A stretch of 64,000 nucleotides of DNA from Microcebus murinus (GCF_040939455.1 NC_134120.1:58233001-58297000); one strand, 5' to 3'; shown: positions 1 through 22,844, counted from the first letter of the stretch. Numbers and translations are program-made. Notes: generated by a model from the letters alone, not told the origin.

Positions 1-750
1 AGCAGGCTATTCTCATCTACTTGATGTGTGATTTTCCTTGACCAAGCAGCCGTAGCCCAGATGTCCCCTCCGTGTGTTAACGAGAGGGGACAGGTCTCTT
101 TGAGAGGCTGGTCTCTTTGGCCTTCAGTGCTACAGACCCGATCACTGCCTGAACTCTTCTCAGCAGACTTGGTCTCTACAGTTGACTGTCAAGCTGGGAA
201 CGGGCTCCCCGCCCGACAGGCTGTGTGTCTCCAGGGCAAGGCAGAACCTACTCTCTGCTTCTCTGCAGAGCTCTGTCTTCGAATAGGTCACGTCCCTGTG
301 GGCTCTCCCGACCCTAGAGTGTCGGGCAGAACAATGGGCATAACCCTGCCTCCCATGGACGACAAACTGACCTGCGACAGAGACCTTGGGGACTGTAGTA
401 GAAGCTGCCACACAAATGCAAACGGTGTATTTGTCAGTACTCAGTGTGTACTCATTAATTCTTTACTACTTGCCTCTTTTGCAGTATGTTAAGTCTGACT
501 AGTAATCATAAAAGTCTGATTACAAATGTTTATGCCAGTTGGGTTGAAATAAGAAATATTAAAGAAATATTAATATTTGAAAATATTTGAAAATAAAATA
601 TTCATATTCTTATGAAATAAGAAATATTAATATTTCAAATTTTTCATATGTAGGACAATTTGGCTGATAGGAAAATAAGGAAAAGTCTGAAAACAAGCTT
701 TATAATATTCTGTGCTCAGCTTGTGACTATTACTATATAATTTAAAATTT
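1..750. other. Unassigned sequence at the left edge
   Basis: No gene or repeat that I can name. The first 500 bases are of mixed composition with one open frame of 154 codons that has no recognisable domain and poor codon character. Bases 530-770 are A/T-rich with repeated AATATT words. If human gene order holds, the 3' end of SPIRE1 should lie further left, but nothing here identifies it. Confidence 0.4.
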
Positions 751-836
751 TTGGCGGATTTTCAGTAGCTAATAGCTACCAGTTATCGAGCCCTTGCTAT
801 GTATCAAACACTATGCTAAGTGCCTGCAGCCTTTAA
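751..836 (+). repeat. MIR SINE, left part (split by a piggyBac insertion)
   Basis: The stretch around 785-825 (inaccurate copy of the MIR core, with 'ACACTATGCTAAGTGCC') is typical MIR. It stops at the TTAA at 833-836 and the same MIR resumes at 2478, so the two parts flank a later insertion. Confidence 0.6.
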
Positions 837-2477
837 CCACCTGGGCGCGGCGCTGCCGTGGACGGCGCGGCCGTCTGCGCGTGCGCGTGGAAACCTCCAG
901 ACCCTGAACGCTTGTCCTGCTTCACAGGCAGCTCTACCTGTCATGTAAATCAGAACAGGTAACATGTACATGTATGTTTTCATTATGTTATTTTTAAATG
1001 TTCACAATTTTATTTTGATAAATGAAAAAGTAGAAAAGTCACATCACGGCTGCGGGCTGCAGCCGACGCTGGGCTGTGCGCCTTCCTATGGCGGCTACAG
1101 TCGGCTACAGTCGCTGTGCGCTCATCTGTGGCTGTGGGCTGCAGTCGACACTGGGCTGTGCGCCTTCCTATGGCGGCTACAGTCGGCTACAGTCGCTGTG
1201 CGCTCATCTGTGGCTGTGGGCTACAGTCGACGCTGGGCTGTGCGCCTTCCTATGGCAGCTACAGTCGGCTGCAGTCGCTGTGCGCTCATCTGTGGCTGTG
1301 GGCTACAGTCGACGCTGGGCTGTGCGCCTTCCTATGGCGGCTACAGTCGGCTGCAGTCGCTGTGCGCGCTCATCTGTGGCTGTGGGCTGCAGTCGACACT
1401 GGGCTGTGCGCCTTCCTATGGCGGCTACAGTCGGCTACAGTCGCTGTGCGCTCATCTGTGGCTGTGGGCTACAGTCGACGCTGGGCTGTGCGCCTTCCTA
1501 TGGCAGCTACAGTCGGCTGCAGTCGCTGTGCGCTCATCTGTGGCTGTGGGCTACAGTCGACGCTGGGCTGTGCGCCTTCCTATGGCGGCTACAGTCGGCT
1601 GCAGTCGCTGTGCGCGCTCATCTGTGGCTGTGGGCTGCAGTCGACACTGGGCTGTGCGCCTTCCTATGGCGGCTACAGTCGGCTGCAGTCGCTGTGCGCG
1701 CTCATCTGTGGCTGTGGGCTACAGTCGACGCTGGGCTGTGCGCCTTCCTATGGCGGCTACAGTCGGCTGCAGTCGCTGTGCGCGCTCATCTGTGGCTGTG
1801 GGCTGCTGGGCTGTGCGCCTTCCTATGGCGGCTACAGTCGGCTACAGTCGCTGTGCGCGCTCATCTGTGGCTGTGGGCTGCTGGGCTGTGCGCCTTCCTA
1901 TGGTGGCTACAGTCGGCTACAGTCGCTGTGCGCGCTCATCTGTGGCTGCGGGCTGCAGTCGACACTGGGCTGTGCGCCTTCCTATGGCGGCTACAGTGGG
2001 CTACAGTCGCTGTGCGCTCATCTGTGGCTGTGGGCTACAGTCGACGCTGGGCTGTGCGCCTTCCTATGGCGGCTACAGTTGGCTGCAGTCGCTGTGCGCG
2101 CTCATCTGTGGCTGTGGGCTGCAGTCGACACTGGGCTGTGCGCCTTCCTATGGCGGCTACAGTCGGCTACAGTCGCTGTGCGCTCATCTGTGGCTGTGGG
2201 CTACAGTCGACGCTGGGCTGTGCGCCTTCCTATGGCGGCTACAGTTGGCTGCAGTCGCTGTGCGCGCTCATCTGTGGCTGTGGGCTGCAGTCGACACTGG
2301 GCTGTGCGCCTTCCTATGGCGGCTACAGTCGGCTACAGTCGCTGTGCGCTCATCTGTGGCTGTGGGCTACAGTCGACGCTGGGCTGTGCGCCTTCCTATG
2401 GCGGCTACAGTTGGCTACAGTCGCTGTGCGCGCTCATCTGTGGCTGCGGGCTGCAGTCGACACTGGTCCCGAAGTGC
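837..2477 (-). mobile_element. piggyBac-family non-autonomous element, internally expanded
   Basis: The element is flanked by TTAA on both sides (833-836 and 2478-2481), the target site of piggyBac transposases. It has degraded terminal inverted repeats: CCACCTGGG at the left and CCCGAAGTGC at the right, compared with CCACTTCGGTAC / GTACCGAAGTGG in the better copy at 28204-28924. Bases 900-1030 are the reverse complement of 9265-9400 and of 28670-28810 (shared words around TGTCATGTAAATC and TGTTCACAATTTTATTTTG), so the element lies in minus orientation. The rest, 1047-2466, is a minisatellite grown from the subterminal repeat of the same element. It carries no transposase. Piggybac-type termini and TTAA are seen directly; the family name rests on these and on the transposase remnant in the sister copy. 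Confidence 0.8.
1047..2466. repeat. 82-84 bp minisatellite, 17 units, inside the piggyBac element
   Basis: Seventeen copies of a G/C-rich unit containing GCGCCTTCCTATGGCGGC and CTCATCTGTGGCTGTGGG. The usual spacing is 82 bp, 84 bp where an extra GC is present, and shorter in two units (near 1800 and 1880) that lack the GCAGTCGACACT segment. Two unit types differ at GCAGTCGACACT versus ACAGTCGACGCT and at GCGCTC versus GCGCGCTC, and they partly alternate, suggesting growth by duplication of dimers. The reverse complement of the unit matches the subterminal region of the piggyBac copy at 28220-28320 (GCCACAGATGA, GAAGGCACACAGCC and a TCAACTTTAGC-like word). All three plus frames are open over about 1.4 kb, which is a property of the unit and not evidence of a protein. 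Confidence 0.93.
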
Positions 2478-2595
2478 TTAATACTCAACTCTGGCATAGA
2501 TGCTACTACTACCATCTTTCATCGGTGAAAAACTTGGGCATAATAAGGTTGTCATTTGCCCCAGGTCAAACCTGAGACCTAATTCTAGCACTGCT
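2478..2595 (+). repeat. MIR SINE, right part
   Basis: From the TTAA onward the sequence continues the MIR consensus, with GATGCTACTACTACCATC, then GTGAAAAACTTGGGC and ATTTGCCCCAGGTCA. It joins to the part ending at 836 if the intervening element is removed. Confidence 0.65.
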
Positions 2596-4553
2596 GCAGC
2601 CCCAGCTCTTTCTGGGGAACTGCTAGGATTACGAATTTGGTCCTTACGTCACCAATGCCCTGAATGCTCAGAACTATACCTACCAAGTAGAACAGCTTTG
2701 AATATCAACTGGCCAAATATGTGTGTGAACAGTACAAACAAAAGGTTGAAGGAGCTATAAATCTCCAGGAATCGATAGCAATCTGCGGTGCTGTGTGCTA
2801 GTGTCGGTCAAGGGCGGCTTCATGGAAGATTTTAAGTTGGGTTCTGAGGTGCCATCTGATGGTCACCTGCACCGGTCATTTGTACCATGCCTACGCCTTG
2901 GTGTTGACTTTTTTCAAAACAGAATGAGAAACCTTTCTTGCTTCTAATCGGGGAAGTTATAACGGATATTTTGGGGTACTGGCAAGTGGAACAGCATGCA
3001 AGGGAGACCAGTGAGAAGGCGACTGTGCAAGTCAGTAGAAGATGATGTATTGGTTACCTGTTGCTGTGTAACAGATCACTCCAAAACTCTGTGGCTTGCA
3101 ATGATGAGCATTCATTGCCTCACAAGCTTCTGTGGCCAGGAATTCAGGAGGAGCCTCGGCTGGTGGCCGCGGCCGAGGCCTCTCACTGGCTGCAGCTTCT
3201 CGAAGGCTGCCCTGGGGCTGCAGCCGGGCTGAGAGGGCCCCTCGCGCTCTGCCTGCGTGCCGCTCCAGAGCTCCCAGCGTCCTCAGGGCAGGGCAGGGCA
3301 GACCAGCGGGGGCAAGCCGCACGTCCTACAGTGTGGCCTCTGGAGTCCCCAGATCACGCGCCAGGACCCCACAGTGCAGGAAGTAGCACTGATCAGAAAC
3401 ACAGAAGGGAAAGCAGCGGGACAGAAGGGAACAAGCTCAGCTTTATTTACGCGGCTGAGATGCAGTGGTGCCTGTAAGGAAGGGGCCTGGAAACCGAGAG
3501 TGAGTAGCTGAGGCTCGGGCCTCGGCCCCCTCAGTCCCCTTCTGCAGCGAGGGGCCTCGCAGCCCTTTGAAAGGCGGAGGCGCCCTCCCCCACAGGCTGC
3601 AGCCTGCCAGCCCCGCCCTGCGCAAGCGCCCCGCCTGCACGCCGAGCACAGGACGTGGTGAGCCGTCAAGGCCAGAAATCCAAATCGGCACTGAGCTCCG
3701 CCTGCTCGCTGATTTCTTACAAGGTGATGGTTTTATAGTTGAGAGTTAGCTCCTACTAGTGACTAAAAAGCTTTAAAAATTAACAATGCCCTCTAAAATC
3801 ATATAACTTCCCCAAACCATTCATATGGTCAGTGAAGAGATCAAGTGTGCGCAGAGGACACGAAGCCTCAGCACCCGCAGGCAGGGTGGCGGCCTCCCAG
3901 GGCGTTGTCCCAGGGCCGCGTCCCAGGGCGGCCTCCCAGGGCGTTGTCCCAGGGCCGCGTCCCAGGGCGGCGCTTCCGGGCCAGCGAGGCCTGGAGTCCG
4001 CAGAGCCGGCCGCCCGGGGCCTGGGCTGCAAACAGCCTCCGCCGGACAGCAGCGTCCTCTCCCTGAAAGCCGAGGCCGGCCAAGGGCCCGACCGCACAGG
4101 GAACGTGCTGCAGCGCCACTCCCTCCAGCTCGGGATCTCGGACTCTGGGGAAGGGATTAACTCTGAGGAGATTAACTTCCTGTTCAGTAAAAGAAGACTC
4201 TCTTCCCATCTTAAAAGAAAAAGAGGTGACACCTAGGCAAATGCGCAGGCTGTGGGACAGCGGACGAGAACGGGCTGTCTGGGGCAGGGGCCGGCCGGCC
4301 TGCGGCGGGCTCCGAACCCTCTCGACCCCGCTGGGAACAGCGCCGAGCACCGCGCAGGGTCACGCGACGCGCAGGGACACCCGACCCAGAGGATGGGTCC
4401 TCTGGGCTCCCATCCTAGAACTTCTGCCCCGGAGCGTCTCCGGACTCGGGCCTCCTCGAGGCTTCTCTTTGGAGCATCAAAGGCTGCGAAACAATACTCT
4501 GTCATTAAAGTTGAACTTCAGACTTTTCTTAAATTAGAAAGCAAGGTTAAACC
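2596..4553. other. Intergenic, GC-rich in part, no gene recognised
   Basis: Bases 2625-2760 contain a stretch that reads like broken coding sequence in two plus frames (for instance a run with YVCEQYKQKVEGAI around 2715-2757), but I cannot name a parent gene. Bases 3150-3650 and 3880-4480 are CpG-rich without a recognisable exon. There are no conserved splice-flanked open frames. Confidence 0.35.
3888..3965. repeat. 39-bp tandem duplication
   Basis: Two essentially identical copies of a unit beginning GGCGGCCTCCCAGGGCG lie back to back, followed by the start of a third (CCCAGGGCGGCG). Confidence 0.85.
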
Positions 4554-4564
4554 GCTTCCCTGAT

Positions 4565-4899
4565 TTTTTTTTTTTTTTTTTTGAGACAGAGTCTTGCTTT
4601 GTTGCCCAGGCTAGAGTGAGTGCCGTGGTGTCAGCCTAGCTCACAACAACCTCCAACTCCTGGGCTCCAGTGATCCTTCTGCCTCAGCCTCCCGAGTAGC
4701 TGGGACTACAGGCATGCGCCACTATGCCCGGCTAATTTTTTATATATATATCAGTTGGCCAATTAATTTCTTTCTATTTATAGTAGAGACGGGGTCTCGC
4801 TCTTGCTCAGGCTGGTTTCGAACTCCTGACCTTGAGCAATCCACCCGCCTCGGCCTCCCAAGAGCTAGGATTACAGGCGTGAGCCACCGCGCCCGGCCT
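4565..4899 (-). mobile_element. Alu (strepsirrhine type), minus
   Basis: A poly-T start, GAGACAGAGTCTTGC, the lemur-type insert with TTGGCCAATTAATTTC and an end in GCGCCCGGCC. An 11-bp target duplication, GCTTCCCTGAT, lies at 4554-4564 and 4900-4910. Confidence 0.95.
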
Positions 4900-5091
4900 G
4901 CTTCCCTGATACTTTATCACACATTTCCTTCTGTGCTGATGGCGACTCCAAGCACAAAGGGCTGCGTAAATAAATACTGAATCCATCGCACTCAAACCAG
5001 AAGCTATGATGCCAGACGACTTCACACTAAACAAATACTGAAAAAGTTGCTACTTCCTTAATGACTGACCACCTCAAAAAGAAAATGTTTA

Positions 5092-5421
5092 GGCCGGGCG
5101 CGGTGGCTCACGCCTGTGATCCTAGCACTCTGGGAGGCCGAGGTGGGCGGACTGCTCGAGGTGAGGAGTTCAAAACCAGCCTGAGCAAGAGCGAGACCCC
5201 GTCTCTACTATAAATAGAAAGAAGTTAATTGGCCAACTAATATATATAGAAAAAATTAGCCGGGCATGGTGGCGCATGCCTATAGTCCCAGCTGCTTGGG
5301 AGGCTGAGGCAGGAGGATCGCCTGAGCCCAGGAGTTTGAGGTTGCTGTGAGCTAGGCTGACACCACAGCACTCACTCTAGCCTGGGCAACAAAGCAAGAC
5401 TCTGCCTCAAAAAAAAAAAAA
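5092..5421 (+). mobile_element. Alu (strepsirrhine type), plus
   Basis: Starts GGCCGGGCGCGGTGGCTCA, carries the lemur insert in sense orientation (TTAATTGGCCAACTAA) and ends in a poly-A tail. Near-duplicated AAATGTTTA / AATTGTTTA flanks are the probable target duplication. It lies 190 bp from the previous Alu in opposite orientation. Confidence 0.95.
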
Positions 5422-7149
5422 TTGTTTATTTATAACAGAAAGCATAGAAGAATAAAACCCCCACTGCACGCAGGGGCTTATTTTTCCCTACTCAAGTCAC
5501 CAAAGGTTTGAAGTAGCTTGTGACTGACACTGACAACAGTCCTCCAAACCCAGGGTACCTCTGTGTGCCCTCACCATTGTAGAGGATCACAGGAAGCTAC
5601 CCCTCCTGCCACCCTTCATAAACCTCATTTTCAAAATTGCAAATATCCTAGTTGCCTTCTAGGAACTACCTATGTGACAAGTGTCAGACAATTACCTCTG
5701 CCAAGTTACAGAGCTACCTTGAAAGAAGAGGAACAGAGGTTGCCACCGGAGAAAGTGCCGCAGACGGCATCCGGGGAGATGGTGCCGTGCCCAAGCAGGG
5801 CAGCCGTGGGCGCCGCCCCAGGCCACCGCCGTGCAAGGCCCAGCAGAGTGGGCAAGTCCAGCCAGCGGCCCCAAGGAGCCCTCATTGCCTTCGGGAATCA
5901 GACTTAGGTGCCATCCAGCTAATCCTCGAGAGGGGCTTTTCCAGATAACGTTGCTTAAAGGTAGAAAAAAGGCAGAATGCAGTATACACAGTATGATCCT
6001 ATCCGTGTTTAATAAAAGAAGGAAAAGAAAAAAAGCCACACATATACTGTCACGTGCACAGAAAATGTAAGAGAAACTTTGTAAAAAGTAAAGTGGGCTG
6101 GGGGAGGGGAGGCTTTATCCTTCCACAGACACCTGCTCTTTTAACCATAAAGATAGGTTGCTTTTAGATTTCAAAGAAACTAATGTTGTTTTAAACAACT
6201 TTGATTTACAGATGGTGGGAAATAGACCTTTGCCTTTGTCCCTGAGATGCCCACAAAACAGGAGCACAATCTTCAGAAGCAAGGGGGCGTCTGCAGCCCC
6301 ACCCCAGCAGGCTGGACAGCAGGGGCCGGCCAGCAGCGCAGGGAGGGCGGACACTCCAACCTGGGCCCAAATGCCCCCGTGGGAGGCGTCTCCAGGGCAG
6401 GGCAGGCTGCAGGGGGCTCTTTCTAGAAAGGGCACTTGGACCCTGGTCTCTCCCACTCCCTCCTCAGAAGCCTGAGGAGTCTCCTCAGGAGAAGCTGACC
6501 AGCTGTTCTAGAGAAGATATTTGGGGGCTGCCCCAAGCCCCCCACAGTGAGCCAGCAGGTGGAGCCCCCGGCGAAGCAGTTCCTTTCCGGTCAGTGTGAG
6601 CAGTGGAGTCGGGACGTAGAGGCACAAGGGGCAGAGGCCACTTCCCTTCTGGTTCCCTCCTGCAGAGGGAGGCGGCACAGGCACCGGGGCCTCAGGGGAA
6701 GGCTGGTGATCTGAAAAGCAAGAAGGGACTTAGCAAGACCCCGAGGGCTGGCAGAAAACAGCCGAGAACCCTGCCCAGAAGGACAGGCGAGGGCCAAGGG
6801 CAATCCACCTGGAAACGGCCTGGCAGCTGGACGGGCGGGCTCCGCAGCCCAGCTCCCTCTGCTGCCCCGCCGGGATGGGTGTCCCCAGGGGGCTGTGACC
6901 ACACCAGCGAGTCCAGCAGATTCCTCCCCTCCCAGGCGGCCGCCACCACTGCAACGCTTGCTCCTCTCTTCTCTTTGCACACTCTTTCTTTTGTCTTTGC
7001 CTTTTATTTCCTTCCTTTTTCTTCCTGTCTTTCTCCTTTTACTTTCTTTCTTCTTTCGTCCTATTGATGTTTTTGGTGAGGTATCTGATTAAATATGGAG
7101 GCAGTTTAGCTCTGGTGCATGAGGAAGCAGAACCCGAGGGGCCCATGAC
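5422..7149. other. 3' flank or distal 3' UTR of PRELID3A, no gene
   Basis: Moderately GC-rich unique sequence with a pyrimidine-rich tract at 6950-7060. The open frames present have no domain or splice structure. Part may be transcribed from the minus strand as the PRELID3A 3' UTR, but its end cannot be fixed from the sequence. Confidence 0.35.
7003..7008 (-). terminator. Candidate PRELID3A polyadenylation signal (AATAAA on minus)
   Basis: TTTATT on the plus strand reads AATAAA on the minus strand. It is the first such hexamer I found downstream of the PRELID3A stop codon, about 1.75 kb away. A weak GTGTG-containing stretch follows on the minus strand. This is only a candidate: the last exon would then include the two tandem arrays at 7150-7735 and 8560-8668. 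Confidence 0.25.
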
Positions 7150-7735
7150 TCGCTTCAGGTGACAGTGGCACACACCAGCCACACACGTGTGCCCACTCAG
7201 AGGACACTGGTGATAGCATCACACACCAGCCACACACGTGTGCCCACTCACACAGAGGACGCCGGTGACAGCGTCACACACCAGCCACACACGTGTGCCC
7301 ACACACATAGAGGACACCAGTGACAGTGTCACACACCAGCCACACGTGTGCCCACACACATAGAGGACACCAGTGACAGTGTCACACACCAGCCACACAC
7401 GTGTGCCCAAACACACAGATGCCGGTGACAGCGCCACACACGTGTGCCCACACAGAGGACACCAGTGACAGTGTCACACACCAGCCACACACGTGTGCCC
7501 AAACACAGATGCCAGTGACAGCGCCACACACGTGTGCCCACACACATAGAGGACACCAGTGACAGCGTCACACACCAGCCACACACGTGTGCCCACACAG
7601 AGGACGCCGGTGACAGCGTCACACACCAGCCACACACGTGTGGCCACACACGTGTGCCCACACACATAGAGGACACCAGTGACAGCTTCACACACCAGCC
7701 ACACACGTGTGCCCACTCACACAGAGGACGCTGGC
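7150..7735. repeat. Minisatellite with an ACACGTGT core (about 55-60 bp units)
   Basis: About ten imperfect units containing CACACACGTGTGCCCAC followed by AGAGGAC(A/G)CC(A/G)GTGACAG. Some units are shortened to about 45 bp. Each unit carries a CACGTG palindrome. The array is downstream of the PRELID3A stop codon. Confidence 0.92.
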
Positions 7736-8559
7736 GGCCAAGCTCCACGTGTGAGGCCAGGGTGAGGCCAGGAGGGAGAGGCGTCATGGCAGACCATGAC
7801 CTTGGAGTCAAGGTGAAGGTCTCTAGCAAAGCTCAGCTTCAGTGACTTGGGCAAAATCAGCAATCAGTTCTTAAGGACACTTCGAGCCACACGGCGCGTG
7901 CTGCCCGAGGGGCCTGCGAGCACGCACGCTGGGGACAGGCGACAGGCGCCGGCCGTGGGGAGAGGCCGGGGCAGACAGCACAGCGGCTGGGCCGGGACCA
8001 GGCGCTCTGGCAGAGTGGGGCCTGAGCAAAGGGAAGCAGGACTCGCTCCCTCTCCTGAGCGTGAGGCGTGAAGATGTGCGCCACCCGCCGAGTGCGGGCC
8101 GGGTCTGGCGGTCCAGCCACTGGAGGCCGAGGAAGCCACGGAATGTTTGGGAAGTGCAAGGAAATGCCAGAAGCAGCTTTTGCCACTAAAAGGAAGTGGC
8201 TGGTGGTGGCCACAGGGCTGAGCACTGGCTTGTAGCAAGTGAAGAGATGGGCACAAAATGTTCTTCATAGGAACATGTTCGAATTTTGCCCAAAGTGAAA
8301 CATTCTCCCCATCAGCGCAGCCTTTGACACACTCTGCACCAGCCGGGGAACTACCCATGCGCAGGCGACAAGGAGTGCGTGTGCCGCTGAGTCCTGAGGG
8401 CAGCGTGCCAGCGCGGCTCGTCAGACAGCGCGACCGCAGGTCGGGGCTCCCCCGCAAAGAGACCCCGCCGGGACGCGGGAACGGGGGAAAGAGCACGGCC
8501 CTGGTGGCGCGGCCTCACCACGGACAGCACGAGGAGCACCGCGCCGGAGACCGACGGGC
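7736..8559. other. Probable 3' UTR or 3' flank of PRELID3A
   Basis: Unique GC-rich sequence between two tandem arrays, immediately downstream (on the minus strand) of the PRELID3A coding end. The open frames on both strands show no recognisable domain. Confidence 0.35.
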
Positions 8560-8668
8560 GGCCACGCACGCCACGCACGCCACGCACGCCACGCACGCCA
8601 CGCACGCCACGCACGCCACGCACGCCACGCACGCCACGCACGCCACGCACGCCACGCACGCCACGCAC
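8560..8668. repeat. 9-bp tandem repeat (GCCACGCAC)n, 12 copies
   Basis: Twelve near-perfect copies in a row. In one plus frame they read Thr-His-Ala repeats and on the minus strand Arg-Gly-Val repeats, neither with coding support. The array starts about 88 nt past the PRELID3A stop codon on the minus strand, so it probably lies in the 3' UTR. Confidence 0.95.
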
Positions 8669-8755
8669 GCGGTTAACAAAAGCTGACAGTTCTATACCAG
8701 GATCATGAGCTCTGTAGTTACCACTGCTTGCCGCAGGGCGCAGGTGCGGCCCTCG

Positions 8756-21448
<12,693 letters not shown>

Positions 21449-21514
21449 CCCGCCGCCCGACCGGCTGCGCGCTGCGGGGTGCGGGGCGGGGCGCTCCTGG
21501 GCGCCGCCCACGCG

Positions 21515-21520
21515 CACGTG
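21515..21520. promoter_or_regulatory. E-box CACGTG in the PRELID3A promoter
   Basis: Found in AGTCACGTGCG on the minus strand, about 70 bp upstream of the ATG. It is a USF/TFE-type palindrome; no binding is shown by sequence alone. Confidence 0.45.
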
Positions 21521-21538
21521 ACTGGCCGGCTGCGGCGG

Positions 21539-21548
21539 CTAAAAATAG
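21539..21548. promoter_or_regulatory. MEF2-type / TATA-like element in the PRELID3A promoter
   Basis: CTAAAAATAG is a full match to the MEF2 consensus. It is the only A/T-rich block in an otherwise G/C-rich promoter, 91 bp upstream of the ATG. On the minus strand it reads CTATTTTTAG and could also act as a weak TATA box. Confidence 0.5.
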
Positions 21549-22844
21549 GGACGCGGGACGCGGGGTGCGGGATGCTGCGCCCAGCGGCCCTGGCAGCGCG
21601 GGCGGAGCGGGGGCCGCTGCGGGCCGGGCCGCGCTAATTCTCCCCAAGCCCTTTGCCACCACCCAGTCTCCCCTGTCGGGGACTGCGATGAAAGGCAAAC
21701 CTGCCACCCCCAAAGGAACCTCCCCGCGGGCGACAGCAGAGGGCGAGGCGCCAGGCGCGAAGGCGCGCGGAGGCGGCCGCGCGGGCTGGCGTGCGCAGTG
21801 CCGGCCGGAGCGCCGCGCTTCCGTCTCCGGGCGGCAGGCGGCGCTGCAGCGGGACGCGGGCGCTCCGGGCCAGCGGCCGGGGACGTGCTCCCAGGTCCTT
21901 GGGAAGACACTGCCCAGGTGCAAAGCCCGAAAGAAGTGCTTAGCTTTTAAAAACATTACCTATATCTCAAAAAGACGGAGAAAGAATTTGCGATTACAAT
22001 TTTCTAAAGCAAATTCTCTTAAGAAAAGGACAGCACCAGGGAAAATCAGTTTTTTTCTTTTAAGGTTTGTATTTACCCTGCAAGCTCGAGTGCGAAGAAG
22101 CGAGTTGCTGGTGCGGAGAGCAGGACTACCGGTGCGGGATGAGAAGGCGGAGGGCGCGGCCTCTGCGGGTCGTGAGCCCCGCGAGCCTGGCTGCGCCCGC
22201 TCCCGCGCGGACCTGCGCCTCGCCACGAGCTCGCAGCGCCGGCTCTCCGGTGTCATGCAGGAGCAAACAGGTGCCAGGAGGTTCGAAGCTTTCTTCTCGT
22301 GATCCCAGCTGAGCTGAGAAGCAGGAGTTCGAGACCCCTTCCTGTTGCGCTGCAGTGACCCGCAGTTGTGACTGGCCCGTGTGGACGCTTCTCGTGTGCC
22401 CAGCACTGAGCCAGGTACTGTATTTATTGTAAAGACATAGAGCTGACACTTGCTCCAGGTCACACGACGAGGAGGTCGGTGGGCCTGAATCCACGGCCAC
22501 TTCTGTCTGCCTCCAACGCCTGGTACTGCCATTTATCGTGCCCTGGGAGCAGGCACAGCTCCAGCAGTGGAACACTCCTTCACCCGGCCCGGCTTCCGGC
22601 TGGGCACCGCGAGTAGTACTCCCGACCCGCTGCTCTGCCGTGGGGATTAAGCGAGATCAGCGTGGAGACGTCGCTGTTTACTGATATCTTTAGAACATCA
22701 GTTGCTCTTGTCACTAGCTCAGACAGGCCAGAGGACTATCCCTTAGCCTTTGCTAAAGTATTCAGAGGAGAAGACGCTGCAACCATGTTCGTCTGTGAAT
22801 TCTGGAATTATTTCCGAGGCGGATACTGACCTCCAAACCTGTGA

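Noticed and set aside
1..500. SPIRE1 3' UTR at the left edge
   Set aside because: Expected from human gene order, but no sequence feature identifies it. The distance to the SPIRE1 end may place it outside the window.
1047..2466. Regular repeats resembling a CRISPR array
   Set aside because: Units are directly adjacent with no unique spacers, and the sequence is vertebrate nuclear DNA.
964..2575. Overlapping plus-strand open frames of 470-505 codons
   Set aside because: They come from the stop-free minisatellite unit, which is open in all three frames. No signal, domain or splice structure supports a protein.
8258..8686. Thr-His-Ala repeat frame
   Set aside because: It is a reading of the 9-bp tandem repeat, with no start context or homologue.
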